Positions 8,023 through 15,709 of a stretch of 32,974 nt of DNA are shown here, piece after piece. Both the position numbers and the translations under genes were made by a program. A model generated the notes under the pieces. That model was not told the DNA's origin and did not search any database. It was given only the letters and a program-made list of their open reading frames with translations. This stretch comes from DATFJZ01 sp046482845 (GTDB lineage Bacteria > Desulfobacterota > Desulfobacteria > Desulfobacterales > Desulfobacteraceae): positions 1 to 32,974 of the forward strand of contig JAWOEJ010000003.1 in the NCBI GenBank assembly GCA_046482845.1, in the 5' to 3' direction. Position 1 is the first letter of the stretch, and every line of letters starts with the position of its first letter.

Positions 8023-9360
8023 ATGAAGATACCGGTTACGCCACCTGATTTTATAAAAATTATTAAAGAGAAACATGATCTTTTTAGTAAGGCTTTCAAT
8101 GCAAGTATAACTGATGAGAAAGGCAGGTATCTCCATTGGGACAAACTTAGACACTTGACACCACCAGGCGATTTTACAAGCGAAGAATGGTGGGCCGTCA
8201 TTAGATTCAAAAGACAGAATTTGTTCACAAAACTCCCATTGTTCGATAAAACTGGTGAGACGTTTAAATTTTGCACACCAGACGCTGTCAATCGTGATCT
8301 GCACTGGCTTGACATGAATGCCGCTGGAACTGTTTCAGCAAACCAACCAGTCACAAATCAAGGTATGCAAAAGACATATCTCATCAAATCTCTCGTGGAA
8401 GAAGCCATAAACTCCAGCCAACTGGAGGGAGCTGCCACTACAAGGCATGTTGCCAAAGAAATGATTCGGCAGGGGCGAGATCCTAAAGATAAAAGCGAAC
8501 AGATGGTTTTGAACAATTATCACGCCATGCAGTTCATAAGAGACTTTAAAGAGGATGAATTAACCCCTTCTTTTCTTTTTGAACTTCACCGGATATTAAC
8601 CGAAAAGACATTGGACCTTTCAGACAAAGCAGGCGTTTTCAGGTCTGAAAATGATAACGTGTATGTAACAGATAGAACCAGCTCCACCGTATTACATTCT
8701 CCACCACACGCCTCAGAACTGAACAAAAGAATAGAAACGCTATGTAGCTTTGCCAATGAAACATCTATTTCGACATTTATTCACCCTGTTATCAGGGCTA
8801 TTATACTTCACTTCATGTTGGCATATGAACATCCTTTTGTTGACGGCAATGGCAGAACTGCAAGGGCCTTGTTTTACTGGTCAATGATTAATCAAGGGTA
8901 CTGGCTGTCAGAATTTATATCCATATCCCGAATAATTAAACTGGCTCCTGTCCAGTATGGCAGGGCGTTTTTGTATACGGAAACTGATGATAATGATGTT
9001 ACTTATTTCATAATTCATCAACTTGAAGTCATTAGAAAAGCCATTCAAGACCTTTATACTTATCTGGAAAAAAAGACAAAGGATATTGAAGATGCACAGG
9101 AAACATTACAGAATGCCAAGCACATTGGCGGCAAATTAAACTTCAGGCAACTGGCGATTCTCCGCCATGCGTTAAAACATCCAAGGTTTATCTATAATAT
9201 TAACGAACATCGCAACTCGCATGGTATTTCTTACGAGACAGCAAGAAAAGATTTGCTCTACATGTCTGACAAGTTGAATCTTTTAAATAAACTAAAAGAA
9301 GGGAGAACTTTTATTTTCATTTCACCTTCAGATCTCGAGGAACGGATTAAAAAAAGTTAA
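8023..9360 (+). CDS. Fic family protein (probable AMPylase/adenylyltransferase)
   Basis: 445-residue Fic-domain protein. The catalytic loop HPFVDGNGR (about 270-278) is canonical, so transfer of AMP or another nucleotide moiety to a target hydroxyl is likely. NSSQLEG (about 130-136) matches the inhibitory (S/T)xxxE(G/N) motif upstream of the core, a class II arrangement with autoinhibition in cis. The C-terminal about 70 residues resemble a winged-helix domain (NFRQLAILRHALKHP, YETARKDLLYM), common in Fic proteins with a DUF4172/DUF4062-like N-terminus. The start is the ATG at 8023; a TTG at 8017 preceded by AGGA is possible. The initiation region begins immediately after a repeat element. 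Confidence 0.9.
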   Translation: MKIPVTPPDFIKIIKEKHDLFSKAFNASITDEKGRYLHWDKLRHLTPPGDFTSEEWWAVIRFKRQNLFTKLPLFDKTGETFKFCTPDAVNRDLHWLDMNAAGTVSANQPVTNQGMQKTYLIKSLVEEAINSSQLEGAATTRHVAKEMIRQGRDPKDKSEQMVLNNYHAMQFIRDFKEDELTPSFLFELHRILTEKTLDLSDKAGVFRSENDNVYVTDRTSSTVLHSPPHASELNKRIETLCSFANETSISTFIHPVIRAIILHFMLAYEHPFVDGNGRTARALFYWSMINQGYWLSEFISISRIIKLAPVQYGRAFLYTETDDNDVTYFIIHQLEVIRKAIQDLYTYLEKKTKDIEDAQETLQNAKHIGGKLNFRQLAILRHALKHPRFIYNINEHRNSHGISYETARKDLLYMSDKLNLLNKLKEGRTFIFISPSDLEERIKKS

Positions 9361-9775
9361 GGGGCAAAATTCAAGTTTCATGGTTTGTTGTGATGCTGAG
9401 CATCATGTGGGTTATATAGAAATTTGTAAGCCGGGACAATTAAATTATTTTGCAAAAAAACGTCATAATTAACAGGGAAGCATCGTCATATTATATGAAA
9501 ATACGATTATAACAGATCAAGGATGGAGAAAGAATATGTCAAAGAGCGTGTACGGCCATTACGAGAAGGACCAGGACATATTCAAGGATTATTTTTACCT
9601 GTAAAGGATTGAATCATGACCAGGCAGCAGAAAACGGATTTCAGAGTAGGGGACATCATATACAAGGATTATGAAATGCAGGATTATGAGGTGTTAAAAA
9701 CAGGTTCAAAAGTTAATTCTACAAGGAGGTCTATGAGAAAAAGTTATAGCTGATATGTATTTGATTTTTATCGTG
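9361..9775. other. Intergenic stretch with tiny unrecognised frames
   Basis: A 7+1+7 palindrome TGATGCTGAGCATCA lies at 9391-9405 without a U-run. Near 9537 an ATG with GGAGAAAGA upstream opens a 22-codon frame (MSKSVYGHYEKDQDIF...). Near 9616 a second frame of 45 codons reads TDFRVGDIIYKDYEMQDYEV, which faintly resembles the lead-in of a Hanks-type kinase. Neither is convincing; they are probably debris related to the decayed region that follows. Confidence 0.3.
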
Positions 9776-10162
9776 TCACCAGTAAAGATTGACAGAATAA
9801 TCTGAAAACACACTGTCTTTGCTGACCAAAAACAGCTTTTCCTCAACCGCCTGACAGATCAGCAATCTGTCAAACGGATCACGGTGGTGCATCGGCAGAT
9901 TATCCAGCATGTAAATATGACCAAGTGTGACCGGCAGGATCTGAAGGTTGTTAATGTTCTGTTGATTGTCAATCAGATAGCTTAAAGGATGCGTCAGCCT
10001 CATCTTGCCAATCTGAATTTTGATCTGCATTTCCCATATGCTTACCATACTCAGAATAAGACTGTTTTCACTGTTTTGACAGACATCAAGAACTCTTTCC
10101 GACAAATTTTCAGGCTTGTCCGACCACCAGATGAATGTATGCGTATCAAGAAGCAGTTTCAT
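9776..10162 (-). CDS. PIN-domain ribonuclease toxin (VapC-like)
   Basis: 128-residue PIN-domain protein. MKLLLDTHTFIWW supplies Asp6; SMVSIWEMQIK carries the second acidic position, and MHHRDPFDRLLICQA with VSKDSVF gives the remaining acidic residues. Toxins of this type cleave RNA, often tRNA, and are held inactive by the partner antitoxin. The start ATG overlaps the antitoxin end by 4 nt, giving an antitoxin-first operon. The pair lies in a low-conservation zone, consistent with horizontal acquisition. Confidence 0.88.
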   Translation of the reverse strand: MKLLLDTHTFIWWSDKPENLSERVLDVCQNSENSLILSMVSIWEMQIKIQIGKMRLTHPLSYLIDNQQNINNLQILPVTLGHIYMLDNLPMHHRDPFDRLLICQAVEEKLFLVSKDSVFSDYSVNLYW

Positions 10163-10398
10163 TTTTCCCCCAGCCAGAATTCATCGGGCAGAGGGTCGTC
10201 AAAATTTTCACTTGTCCAAATTTCTCCCCTGTTCAAACCCGGAATTCTCTTTCTGTCTGATTCGGCGGTTATCGCTGTCAGTTTTGCAAACGGTTTGCTG
10301 TTTTTTTCAATAATAATTTCATCACCTTTCGAAATCATGATCAGAATTTCAGGTATCCTTGCCTGTATATCGTCTGCCGTAATAATCTTAGTCGCCAT
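10159..10398 (-). CDS. Phd/YefM-type antitoxin partner of the PIN toxin
   Basis: 79 residues. The N-terminal half (MATKIITADDIQARIPEILIM, GDEIIIEKNSKPFAKL) has the Phd/YefM DNA-binding and dimerisation pattern, and the C-terminal part (WTSENFDDPLPDEFW) is the acidic-aromatic tail that usually occupies the toxin groove. AAAGGAGTT precedes the ATG at 10398. The promoter should lie upstream in 10399-10490, where autoregulation is expected for such pairs. Confidence 0.85.
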   Translation of the reverse strand: MATKIITADDIQARIPEILIMISKGDEIIIEKNSKPFAKLTAITAESDRKRIPGLNRGEIWTSENFDDPLPDEFWLGEK

Positions 10399-10800
10399 AT
10401 CGGTAACTCCTTTTTCAAATTCAAAATTTCTGAATTCTCAGATCTCAAGGTTTGTTCTTTGAAATATAATGAGACTGTTTAAAAATGTCCAATATATCCT
10501 ATAACCGAGAAACTTTCAACAAGCTCGGCATAGCCTGCAAGCAATCCGAGGCAGGCATCCAGGTCCCGATAAGCAATTGGTGGAAAGTGAAGGGGAGGTT
10601 TGTGCTGTTATTGTTCTCAAATTTGTCATATTCTGAATGCCATTGTGCTCCTCTTTATATACCATTTACATTTTGATTCCTATGAATACCGGGGATTTTT
10701 GAAAAAAATTTATGTGAAATTTCTTGAGAAAGTATTCATCGATCTTTCGGCCGGCATCGAATACAAAAGGTGTTGAAATCGACAAAAAAACAGAGGGGTT
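10399..10800. other. Intergenic stretch, no supported gene
   Basis: It contains the leader of the toxin-antitoxin pair and an AT-rich stretch with partial inverted repeats around GAATTC/AAATTT (10416-10440). An open frame at 10485-10676 on the plus strand has no ribosome binding site and a Cys/Phe-rich tail; I do not support it. Confidence 0.5.
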
Positions 10801-11082
10801 ATGCATAGTAAAAATATCAAAAAATTAGTTGATAAGCAATTGAAAAGAGAATACCCAAATTGGATCAGAATCTATTCAGACCTGGACTGTGATTGCGGAA
10901 AACGAAGAAACAAAAGAGATAAGTATCCATATGTTGTAGGACATCGGTTTCATACATTAGCAGCACGAAAAGTGCCGCTGGTTTTCCCAAAGAGCAGAAA
11001 AAGGCAGCTGGAAAAAAGACTTTGGCTTTCTATTTACCATTGGTGTTTTTATCATTGTAATGGCCATTCTCTTTTTCAATGA
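10801..11082 (+). other. Doubtful composite open frame
   Basis: 93 codons opened by an ATG with GAGGGG upstream. The first 20 residues (MHSKNIKKLVDKQLKREYPN) look like a genuine basic N-terminus. The middle (DCDCGKRRNKRD) is Cys/Lys-rich. The last about 35 residues are an out-of-frame reading of the membrane segment of the next remnant. It probably joins two unrelated stubs. No family is recognised. Confidence 0.25.
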
Positions 11083-11425
11083 ACAGGATAAAAAGCAGTC
11101 GTCTCATACCGAAACCACCGGTCAAAGCCATGAGCTGGATACTCAAATATCGGTTTCCTCGGGATTAGAACGGTCAAATGTTATTTTTATTTCAAATGTC
11201 GGCAATAATACGACTGTCCATGCGCTTGGAAAAGCAGGCGCAGATCCGTATTCTTTTTCAGGGGACTATTATCTTCTTATGCAAAAGGCAGTAAAAGCGT
11301 TTCAGAGGAAAAACGGCCTCACCGTTGACGGCAAGCTTGGATCAAACACCTGGTCAAGGCTGAGGATTGAGGCCGGGCTGGCAAAACCGGAACCTGTCCA
11401 TGAGCCTGGTGATACCTGGCGGGAG
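10961..11425 (+). pseudogene. Remnant: membrane segment plus peptidoglycan-binding domain
   Basis: The frame opens after TAG at 10958-10960. It encodes KKDFGFLFTIGVFIIVMAIL (a clear membrane span), a Ser/Thr-rich linker, then a PG_binding_1-like domain (YYLLMQKAVKAFQRKNGLTV, DGKLGSNTWSRL). The tail EPGDTWRE resembles the lead-in to a SUMF1/formylglycine-enzyme-like domain, which is absent: at about 11425 the sequence switches to a kinase N-terminus. No start codon precedes the membrane segment; the ATG at 11060 falls inside it. I read this as a gene truncated at both ends and fused to the next remnant by deletion. Confidence 0.6.
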
Positions 11426-11647
11426 CTGACACCTGGAACGGTTTTTGCCGGCCGTTGCCAGATGGAGAAGCAACTGGGCCAGGGGGGGCATGGGTGAAGT
11501 GTAACTGGTTCAGGACCAGAAGCTCAACGACCGGGAGACCGCACTGAAGTTGATAGCCACTACCCTGACCCGGGACAGAGAGGCAGGAAGACGGTTTATT
11601 CAGGAAGTGGATGCCTCCCAGCGGCTGCGGCATGAAAACATTGTGGA
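11426..11647 (+). pseudogene. Truncated Ser/Thr kinase N-terminus
   Basis: LTPGTVFAGRCQMEKQLGQGG is a kinase glycine-rich loop. In a run of seven G at 11482-11488 the frame shifts; removing one G restores GQGGMGEV, but the next codon is TAA (11502-11504) where kinases have Tyr. Beyond it, LVQDQKLNDRETALKLIA (the VAIK-type Lys), REAGRRFIQEV and RLRHENIVD (helix C region) follow. The sequence then stops being kinase-like at about 11647, so the catalytic HRD and DFG parts are missing. Frameshift, stop and truncation together make this a pseudogene. Confidence 0.8.
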
Positions 11648-11658
11648 TGGAAAAGCAG

Positions 11659-12228
11659 ATGAAGTTCAGAGGACTTTCAAATTTTACAAAAAAAATTGTA
11701 ACCGGTTTTCCTGTCAGCAGAGCCAAAACAGGTATCTGCTCCTGCGGTTTGAGCGACAAAGGATTAAAACGGGATAACAATGAAGACACCTTTCTCATTG
11801 TTGAAAACGACAGGAACGGGTGTGATACCAAGACATTGGGCAGCATGTATGCCGTGGCCGACGGCATGGGCGGGCATTGTGCAGGGGAAACAGCAAGCAG
11901 AACAGCCTGTGAAAGCCTGATGGCCTACTACAGCAACAGCAGGTCCAGTGCGGAAGATCTCTCCTATAGACTTTCACGGATGTTTGCCAAAGCAGACAGG
12001 GATATTTTTGAATTGTCACAGGAAGATCCCGGAATGGCAGACATGGGCACCACTTTATCGGTCCTTGTCATCAGGGAAGACAGCGCTTACATCTGCCATG
12101 TGGGCGACAGCCGCATTTACAGATTGCGGGAGGGCCGCACTCCTGAAGAAGCATGCAGAACCTTGATCACCGCGGCCCTTGACAACGGCGGAGAGGACAA
12201 TATTACCGTGATTGCAGTGTTTATTTAA
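11659..12228 (+). pseudogene. PP2C-type protein phosphatase with internal deletion
   Basis: The frame is open, but the PP2C fold is incomplete. Present are GLSDKGLKRDNNEDTF, YAVADGMGGHCAGETAS, GTTLSVLV and YICHVGDSRIYRLREG, then abruptly TPEEACRTLITAALDNGGED and NITVIAV. The normal stretch between them, with the TxDHS region and the metal-binding CSDGL Asp, is absent (about 70 residues). The joint near 12133-12140 is in frame, so the protein could be made but should lack activity. The start is uncertain; ATG 11659 or 11647 are candidates. The kinase/phosphatase pairing is typical of eukaryote-like signalling modules. Confidence 0.8.
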
Positions 12229-12274
12229 AAAAAAGGCAGCAACAATTATCTTAAAAACAAAGGGGAAAGTAAAA

Positions 12275-12337
12275 ATGCAATATCCATTACCTGAAAGAAT
12301 TGGAGAACCGGAAAGAGGACTGGTACATGTTTTTTGA
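12275..12337 (+). pseudogene. N-terminal stub, possibly of an ATPase
   Basis: With AGGGGAAAG upstream, the ATG opens MQYPLPERIGEPERG and ends at TGA after 20 codons. PLPERIGEP-type starts are found, to my recollection, in P-loop ATPases of related bacteria. A different frame over 12295-12470 encodes DWYMFFDMLDNSPEPTVRMK and a helical continuation. Both look like debris of the same decayed locus. Confidence 0.3.
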
Positions 12338-12509
12338 CATGCTCGATAATTCACCAGAGCCCACAGTGCGTATGAAAAAAGCAGCGGAAAAATATCTGGA
12401 TATCCTCTCCCAATTTCCACATGGTGTTCATTGGGTTTCCGGCTGTGGTGTTTGCATATGTCTGTTGTCTTAATGTAGATTCATAGCCTGCTGAAAGATG
12501 ATTTTCAAA

Positions 12510-12884
12510 TCAATTGGCCTGTAATTTATAAGGCTTGATTAGTATTTCTGCTGAAATCCCTAAGCCTTCTTGTAATTTTCTTATCATATTCAGAGATAAT
12601 GATTTTTTTTTATTAAGTATTTCTGAAACCCGCGCCTTTGATCCAAGCAGTGGCTCCAAGTCTTTACTGGATAAGCCCTGACTTTCAATTTGATGAAGTA
12701 TAGCTTCAACAGGATCAGGGTGAGGAATATGGAAGTGCTTTTCCTCGTAGGATTCTATCAGTGTCACCAATATTTCCAACCTATCCCCTTCCGGTGAATT
12801 CGGCGTAGCATTCATCATTAGCTTTTCGACTTCCTGTAAAGCCTCTGAATAGTCTTTGTCAGTTTTGATAGGTTTGATTTCCAT
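12510..12884 (-). CDS. higA: HigA-type helix-turn-helix antitoxin (orphaned)
   Basis: 124 residues from ATG 12884 (AGGTGG about 12 nt upstream). The N-terminal half is the acidic HigA extension (MEIKPIKTDKDYSEALQEVE). The C-terminal half is an XRE-like helix-turn-helix (QGLSSKDLEPLLGSKARVSE, ILNKKKSLSLNMIRKLQEGL). It would normally neutralise HigB and repress the operon. The toxin gene upstream is reduced to its last 40 codons and a MITE-like element sits between the two, so this antitoxin has probably lost both its partner and its native promoter arrangement. Confidence 0.85.
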   Translation of the reverse strand: MEIKPIKTDKDYSEALQEVEKLMMNATPNSPEGDRLEILVTLIESYEEKHFHIPHPDPVEAILHQIESQGLSSKDLEPLLGSKARVSEILNKKKSLSLNMIRKLQEGLGISAEILIKPYKLQAN

Positions 12885-12897
12885 AATACAATACCAC

Positions 12898-13056
12898 CTA
12901 TATAGTGTCTGAACGAAAACCCCGTGTTTGGGCGAAAACGTGTCCAGCTGCAAGGCGCAAAAAAGTTTGAAACCGGAGTGTACTCAGGTACATGAGGATT
13001 TCAAACTTTTGCAGCAACGCAGCAGATGGGTGCGTTTTCGTTCAAACACTATATAG
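12898..13056. repeat. MITE-like element B, inserted between higB and higA
   Basis: About 159 bp. Both ends begin CTATATAGTGT (one reads GTCTGAACGAAAAC next, the other GTTTGAACGAAAAC), a 23-bp inverted repeat with one mismatch. CTATATAG is itself palindromic and could be an 8-bp target duplication, leaving element ends TGTYTGAACG. Removing the element with one CTATATAG leaves the higB stop TAG directly before AGGTGG, a normal higBA spacing. The core holds CAAGGCGC, a hairpin (AGTTTGAAA/TTTCAAACT) and GCAACGCAGCAGA. Confidence 0.8.
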
Positions 13057-13172
13057 TTGTAACGTCTATATTGTCATATTCGTTATGAGTGCCAACAAAA
13101 CGAATATAGACAATACTGAATTCATAATTGAGCGCTGCAATAATACGATACTTATTTCCAATTATTCTCATT
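13049..13172 (-). pseudogene. higB: HigB toxin, C-terminal fragment
   Basis: About 40 codons ending in TAG at 13049-13051 encode RIIGNKYRIIAALNYEFSIV then YIRFVGTHNEYDNID, matching the C-terminal half of HigB-type mRNA interferases (GNKYR, NY, VFIRFIGTH.EYD patterns). The N-terminal half is missing: the 251-bp repeat begins at 13173, and no HigB sequence is found on its far side, so insertion was accompanied or followed by deletion. The remaining fragment cannot form a RelE-like fold. Confidence 0.8.
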
Positions 13173-13423
13173 AAACTCGGTTATCAAGTTTTTATGGAAG
13201 GGCCGATTAAGAGCCCTCAGCGGTTGCCTGTCAGGAACATTGAGAACCTAAGGAGATCAGACTTTTTCCCTGCCAGGCGTTGCGACAATCAAGCTGTTTG
13301 AGGACCAGTGGCCGCAGGTCGCCGATTTTTAGCCTGGCAGGGAAAAAGTCCTCCGTCGGTCGCTGTTCCTGACAGGCAACCGCTGAGGGCGGCGCTATTC
13401 AAAAAACTTGATGATCGAGTTTT
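13173..13423. repeat. Long nested palindromic element (251 bp)
   Basis: Outer ends AAACTCGGTTATCAAGTTTT and AAAAACTTGATGATCGAGTT are inverted. Inside, 13214-13239 (CCCTCAGCGG...) pairs perfectly over 26 bp with 13364-13389 (...CCGCTGAGGG). Inside that, GACTTTTTCCCTGCCAGGC (13260-13278) pairs perfectly with GCCTGGCAGGGAAAAAGTC (13332-13350). The apical loop at 13279-13331 carries CAAGCTGTTTGAGG. The whole can fold as one three-tier cruciform. It interrupts higB and ends 4 bp before the mnmG promoter. The second copy is at 29125-29371. Confidence 0.9.
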
Positions 13424-13427
13424 ACCG

Positions 13428-13456
13428 TTGATTTTATCATAAGCCGGTTATATAAT
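13428..13456 (+). promoter_or_regulatory. Sigma70-type promoter of mnmG
   Basis: TTGATT (13428-13433), a 17-bp spacer and a perfect TATAAT (13451-13456). The expected start point is about 13463-13465, at or next to the mnmG ATG (13465), implying a leaderless or nearly leaderless transcript. The repeat ends at 13423, so the promoter begins where the element stops. Confidence 0.6.
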
Positions 13457-13464
13457 AAAGAGTT

Positions 13465-15375
13465 ATGGAAATTTACCCCAGAAAATACGATGTAATTGTT
13501 GTGGGGGCAGGACACGCAGGGTGCGAAGCCGCCCTTGCCGCAGCCGGAATGGGCTGTTCTACACTTCTTGCCACAATTGACCTTGATAAAATTGCAGCCA
13601 TGCCCTGCAGTCCTTCCATTGGTGGAATGGCAAAGGGACAGCTGGTTAAGGAAATTGATGCCCTGGGGGGGGCAATGGCCGAAGTATCCGATGCCTCAGC
13701 CATACAATACCACACGCTGAATACAAGCAAAGGCCCTGCTGTACATTCCACCCGGACCCAGAATGATAAATTCAAATACCAGCAGACCATGAAATCAAGG
13801 ATTGAAACATCAGACCATCTGGATTTCAAGCAGATCATGGTGGAAGATCTGATTCTGGAAAACGGCCGGGTAAAAGGCGTTGTAGAACGGACCGGGTATG
13901 GATTTTCAGCCAGGGCTGTTATCCTGGCCACAGGAACATTTTTAAAGGGAGTTGTCCATATCGGCAGCAACACCATTGATGCCGGCAGAGCAGGAGAGCT
14001 TTCCTCTGTCTCCCTTGCTGTTTCCCTGGCAGACGCAGGGTTTTCTCTGGGAAGAATGAAAACGGGCACGCCCCCGAGGCTTCACCGGGCCACCATAGAT
14101 TTCTCCTGCTTTTCAATTCAGAATTCTGACCCAGACCCCAGGCCGTTCTCCTTTTCAACCACAAAAATTGACAATCCCATGCTGCCAAGTTATATTGGCC
14201 ACACCAATGAAAACTCCCATGCCCTGGTTAAGCGAAACATCAGACATTCTGCCCTTTACGGCGGCAAAATCATTGGAAAGGCGGCCCGGTACTGCCCTTC
14301 CTTTGAAGATAAGGTTGTAAAATTTCCCCATAGACAGATCCATCAGATCATTCTGGAGCACGAGGGCATCCATACCGAAGAAATATATGCCAGCGGCCTT
14401 GGCAACAGCCTGCCCATGGAACTCCAGCTTGAATTTGTTCATTCGGTAAAAGGTCTGGAAAAGGCAGAGATCATGCGGCCCGCCTATGCAATTGAATACG
14501 ACTTTGTTAATCCACAGCAGCTCAAACCCACACTGGAAACCAAAAAAATAAAAGGGCTTTTTTTTGCCGGTCAGATAAACGGCACATCAGGTTATGAAGA
14601 AGCCGCCGGTCAGGGATTGTGGGCAGGCATAAATGCCGCATGCCAGATCCAGAAGCGAAGCCCGTTTATCCTTGACAGATCTGAAGCATATCTTGGCGTG
14701 ATGATTGACGATCTTGTCACCAAGGGCACAAAGGAGCCCTATAGGATGTTTACCTCAAGGGCTGAGTACCGGTTGATGCTCAGGGAAGACAATGCTGACC
14801 TCAGGCTGTCAGAAAAAGGATACAGTCTTGGTCTTATTAGTAAAGAGACCTTTTTAAAAGTCTGCGAAATAAAACAGTCTGCAGCAGATGAAAAAAAAAG
14901 AATCAAAAACAGCATTGTAAAACCCACCCCGGACGTTAACAAATGGCTGGCATCAAAAAACAGCAGTCCAATTACCACTGGAATTAAGATGGACCAGATC
15001 CTTAAACGGGCCGGCATGGATTATTCAGCTGTTGACGTCCTTGCCCCCCGTCAGGAACTGCCCCTTCATCCCAGAGCCAGACAACAGGTTGAAATTGACC
15101 TTAAATATGAAGGGTATATTCTCAGGCAATTGAACGAAATAAAAAAATTCAAGGATATGGAAAAAATTAAAGTCCCCAGGGGCCTTGATTTTAAAAAAAT
15201 TCACGGCTTATCCAATGAATTAAAGGAAAAACTGGCAGAAATAAACCCGGAATCCCTTGGTCAGGCATCCCGCATTGAAGGAATGACACCTGCGGCGATT
15301 TCAGTTCTAATGGTGGCCATTAAAGGGGCATCCAGAAAAAAAAAGCCTGATCGACCCGTTTTTTTACAATCTTGA
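13465..15375 (+). CDS. mnmG: tRNA uridine-5-carboxymethylaminomethyl(34) synthesis enzyme MnmG (GidA)
   Basis: 636 residues, the usual length. MnmG with MnmE modifies U34 of tRNAs reading NNA/NNG codons, using FAD, NADH and a folate-derived carbon. The N-terminal FAD fold is VVGAGHAGCEAALAAAG, followed by MPCSPSIGGMAKGQLVKEID, TRTQNDKFKYQ, MKTGTPPRL, the FFAGQINGTSGYEEAAGQG signature and a C-terminal helical domain (PRGLDFKKIHGLSNE). mnmE is not adjacent. The ATG at 13465 fits the family N-terminus, and only AAAGAG lies upstream. It appears monocistronic, and the gene is intact. Confidence 0.97.
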   Translation: MEIYPRKYDVIVVGAGHAGCEAALAAAGMGCSTLLATIDLDKIAAMPCSPSIGGMAKGQLVKEIDALGGAMAEVSDASAIQYHTLNTSKGPAVHSTRTQNDKFKYQQTMKSRIETSDHLDFKQIMVEDLILENGRVKGVVERTGYGFSARAVILATGTFLKGVVHIGSNTIDAGRAGELSSVSLAVSLADAGFSLGRMKTGTPPRLHRATIDFSCFSIQNSDPDPRPFSFSTTKIDNPMLPSYIGHTNENSHALVKRNIRHSALYGGKIIGKAARYCPSFEDKVVKFPHRQIHQIILEHEGIHTEEIYASGLGNSLPMELQLEFVHSVKGLEKAEIMRPAYAIEYDFVNPQQLKPTLETKKIKGLFFAGQINGTSGYEEAAGQGLWAGINAACQIQKRSPFILDRSEAYLGVMIDDLVTKGTKEPYRMFTSRAEYRLMLREDNADLRLSEKGYSLGLISKETFLKVCEIKQSAADEKKRIKNSIVKPTPDVNKWLASKNSSPITTGIKMDQILKRAGMDYSAVDVLAPRQELPLHPRARQQVEIDLKYEGYILRQLNEIKKFKDMEKIKVPRGLDFKKIHGLSNELKEKLAEINPESLGQASRIEGMTPAAISVLMVAIKGASRKKKPDRPVFLQS

Positions 15376-15509
15376 CACCCTGAATTTACAGATTATTATA
15401 TGAACACAATCAAAACCAGTCAGGTATTTCATAGAAAATATCAAGCGCTTCAGGCGCAAAACTAAAAATAAAACACAGCAGCTTCAGTAATGTGCGGCAT
15501 AAACAGTAT

Positions 15510-15528
15510 AACTCGATGATCAAATTTC
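15510..15528. repeat. Solo arm of the palindromic family
   Basis: AACTCGATGATCAAATTT matches one terminal arm (AACTCGATGATCAAGTTT type, with A for G) but no partner arm is found within 300 bp. The surrounding gap 15376-15601 otherwise holds a GC-rich partial inverted repeat (CATGGCCTGAGCGGCCGC) and no gene. Confidence 0.5.
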
Positions 15529-15601
15529 TGAGGCTGATTTCTGGAGAACGGTGTCAGGCATGCTTTTAAACTTTCATGGCCTGAGCGGCCGCAATAAATC
15601 A

Positions 15602-15693
15602 TGAAAGCCATCAGGTGTCAGTAACCTGCAGGAAAAAATTTGTAATGGTTTACTGGAAACTGAGTACTGACGGCTGACGGCTGATGGCTTTCA
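15602..15693 (+). repeat. TGAAAGCC/GGCTTTCA heptamer element, copy 1
   Basis: 92 bp. The left end TGAAAGCCATCAG is the reverse complement of the right end CTGATGGCTTTCA. Between them are TTGTAATGGTTTACTGGAAA, GAGTACTGA and tandem heptamers CGGCTGA/TGGCTGA-like. It ends 16 bp before the DnaJ-type gene start, right at its ribosome binding site. Related copies lie at 17200, 20725 and 28339. Confidence 0.8.
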
Positions 15694-15709
15694 AATAAAG
15701 GATAAAAAA

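Noticed and set aside
9391..9405. Terminator after the Fic gene
   Set aside because: The 7-bp palindrome has a 1-nt centre and no T-run, so it cannot act as a normal intrinsic terminator.
10485..10676. 63-codon frame on the plus strand
   Set aside because: No ribosome binding site, odd composition and no recognisable motif.
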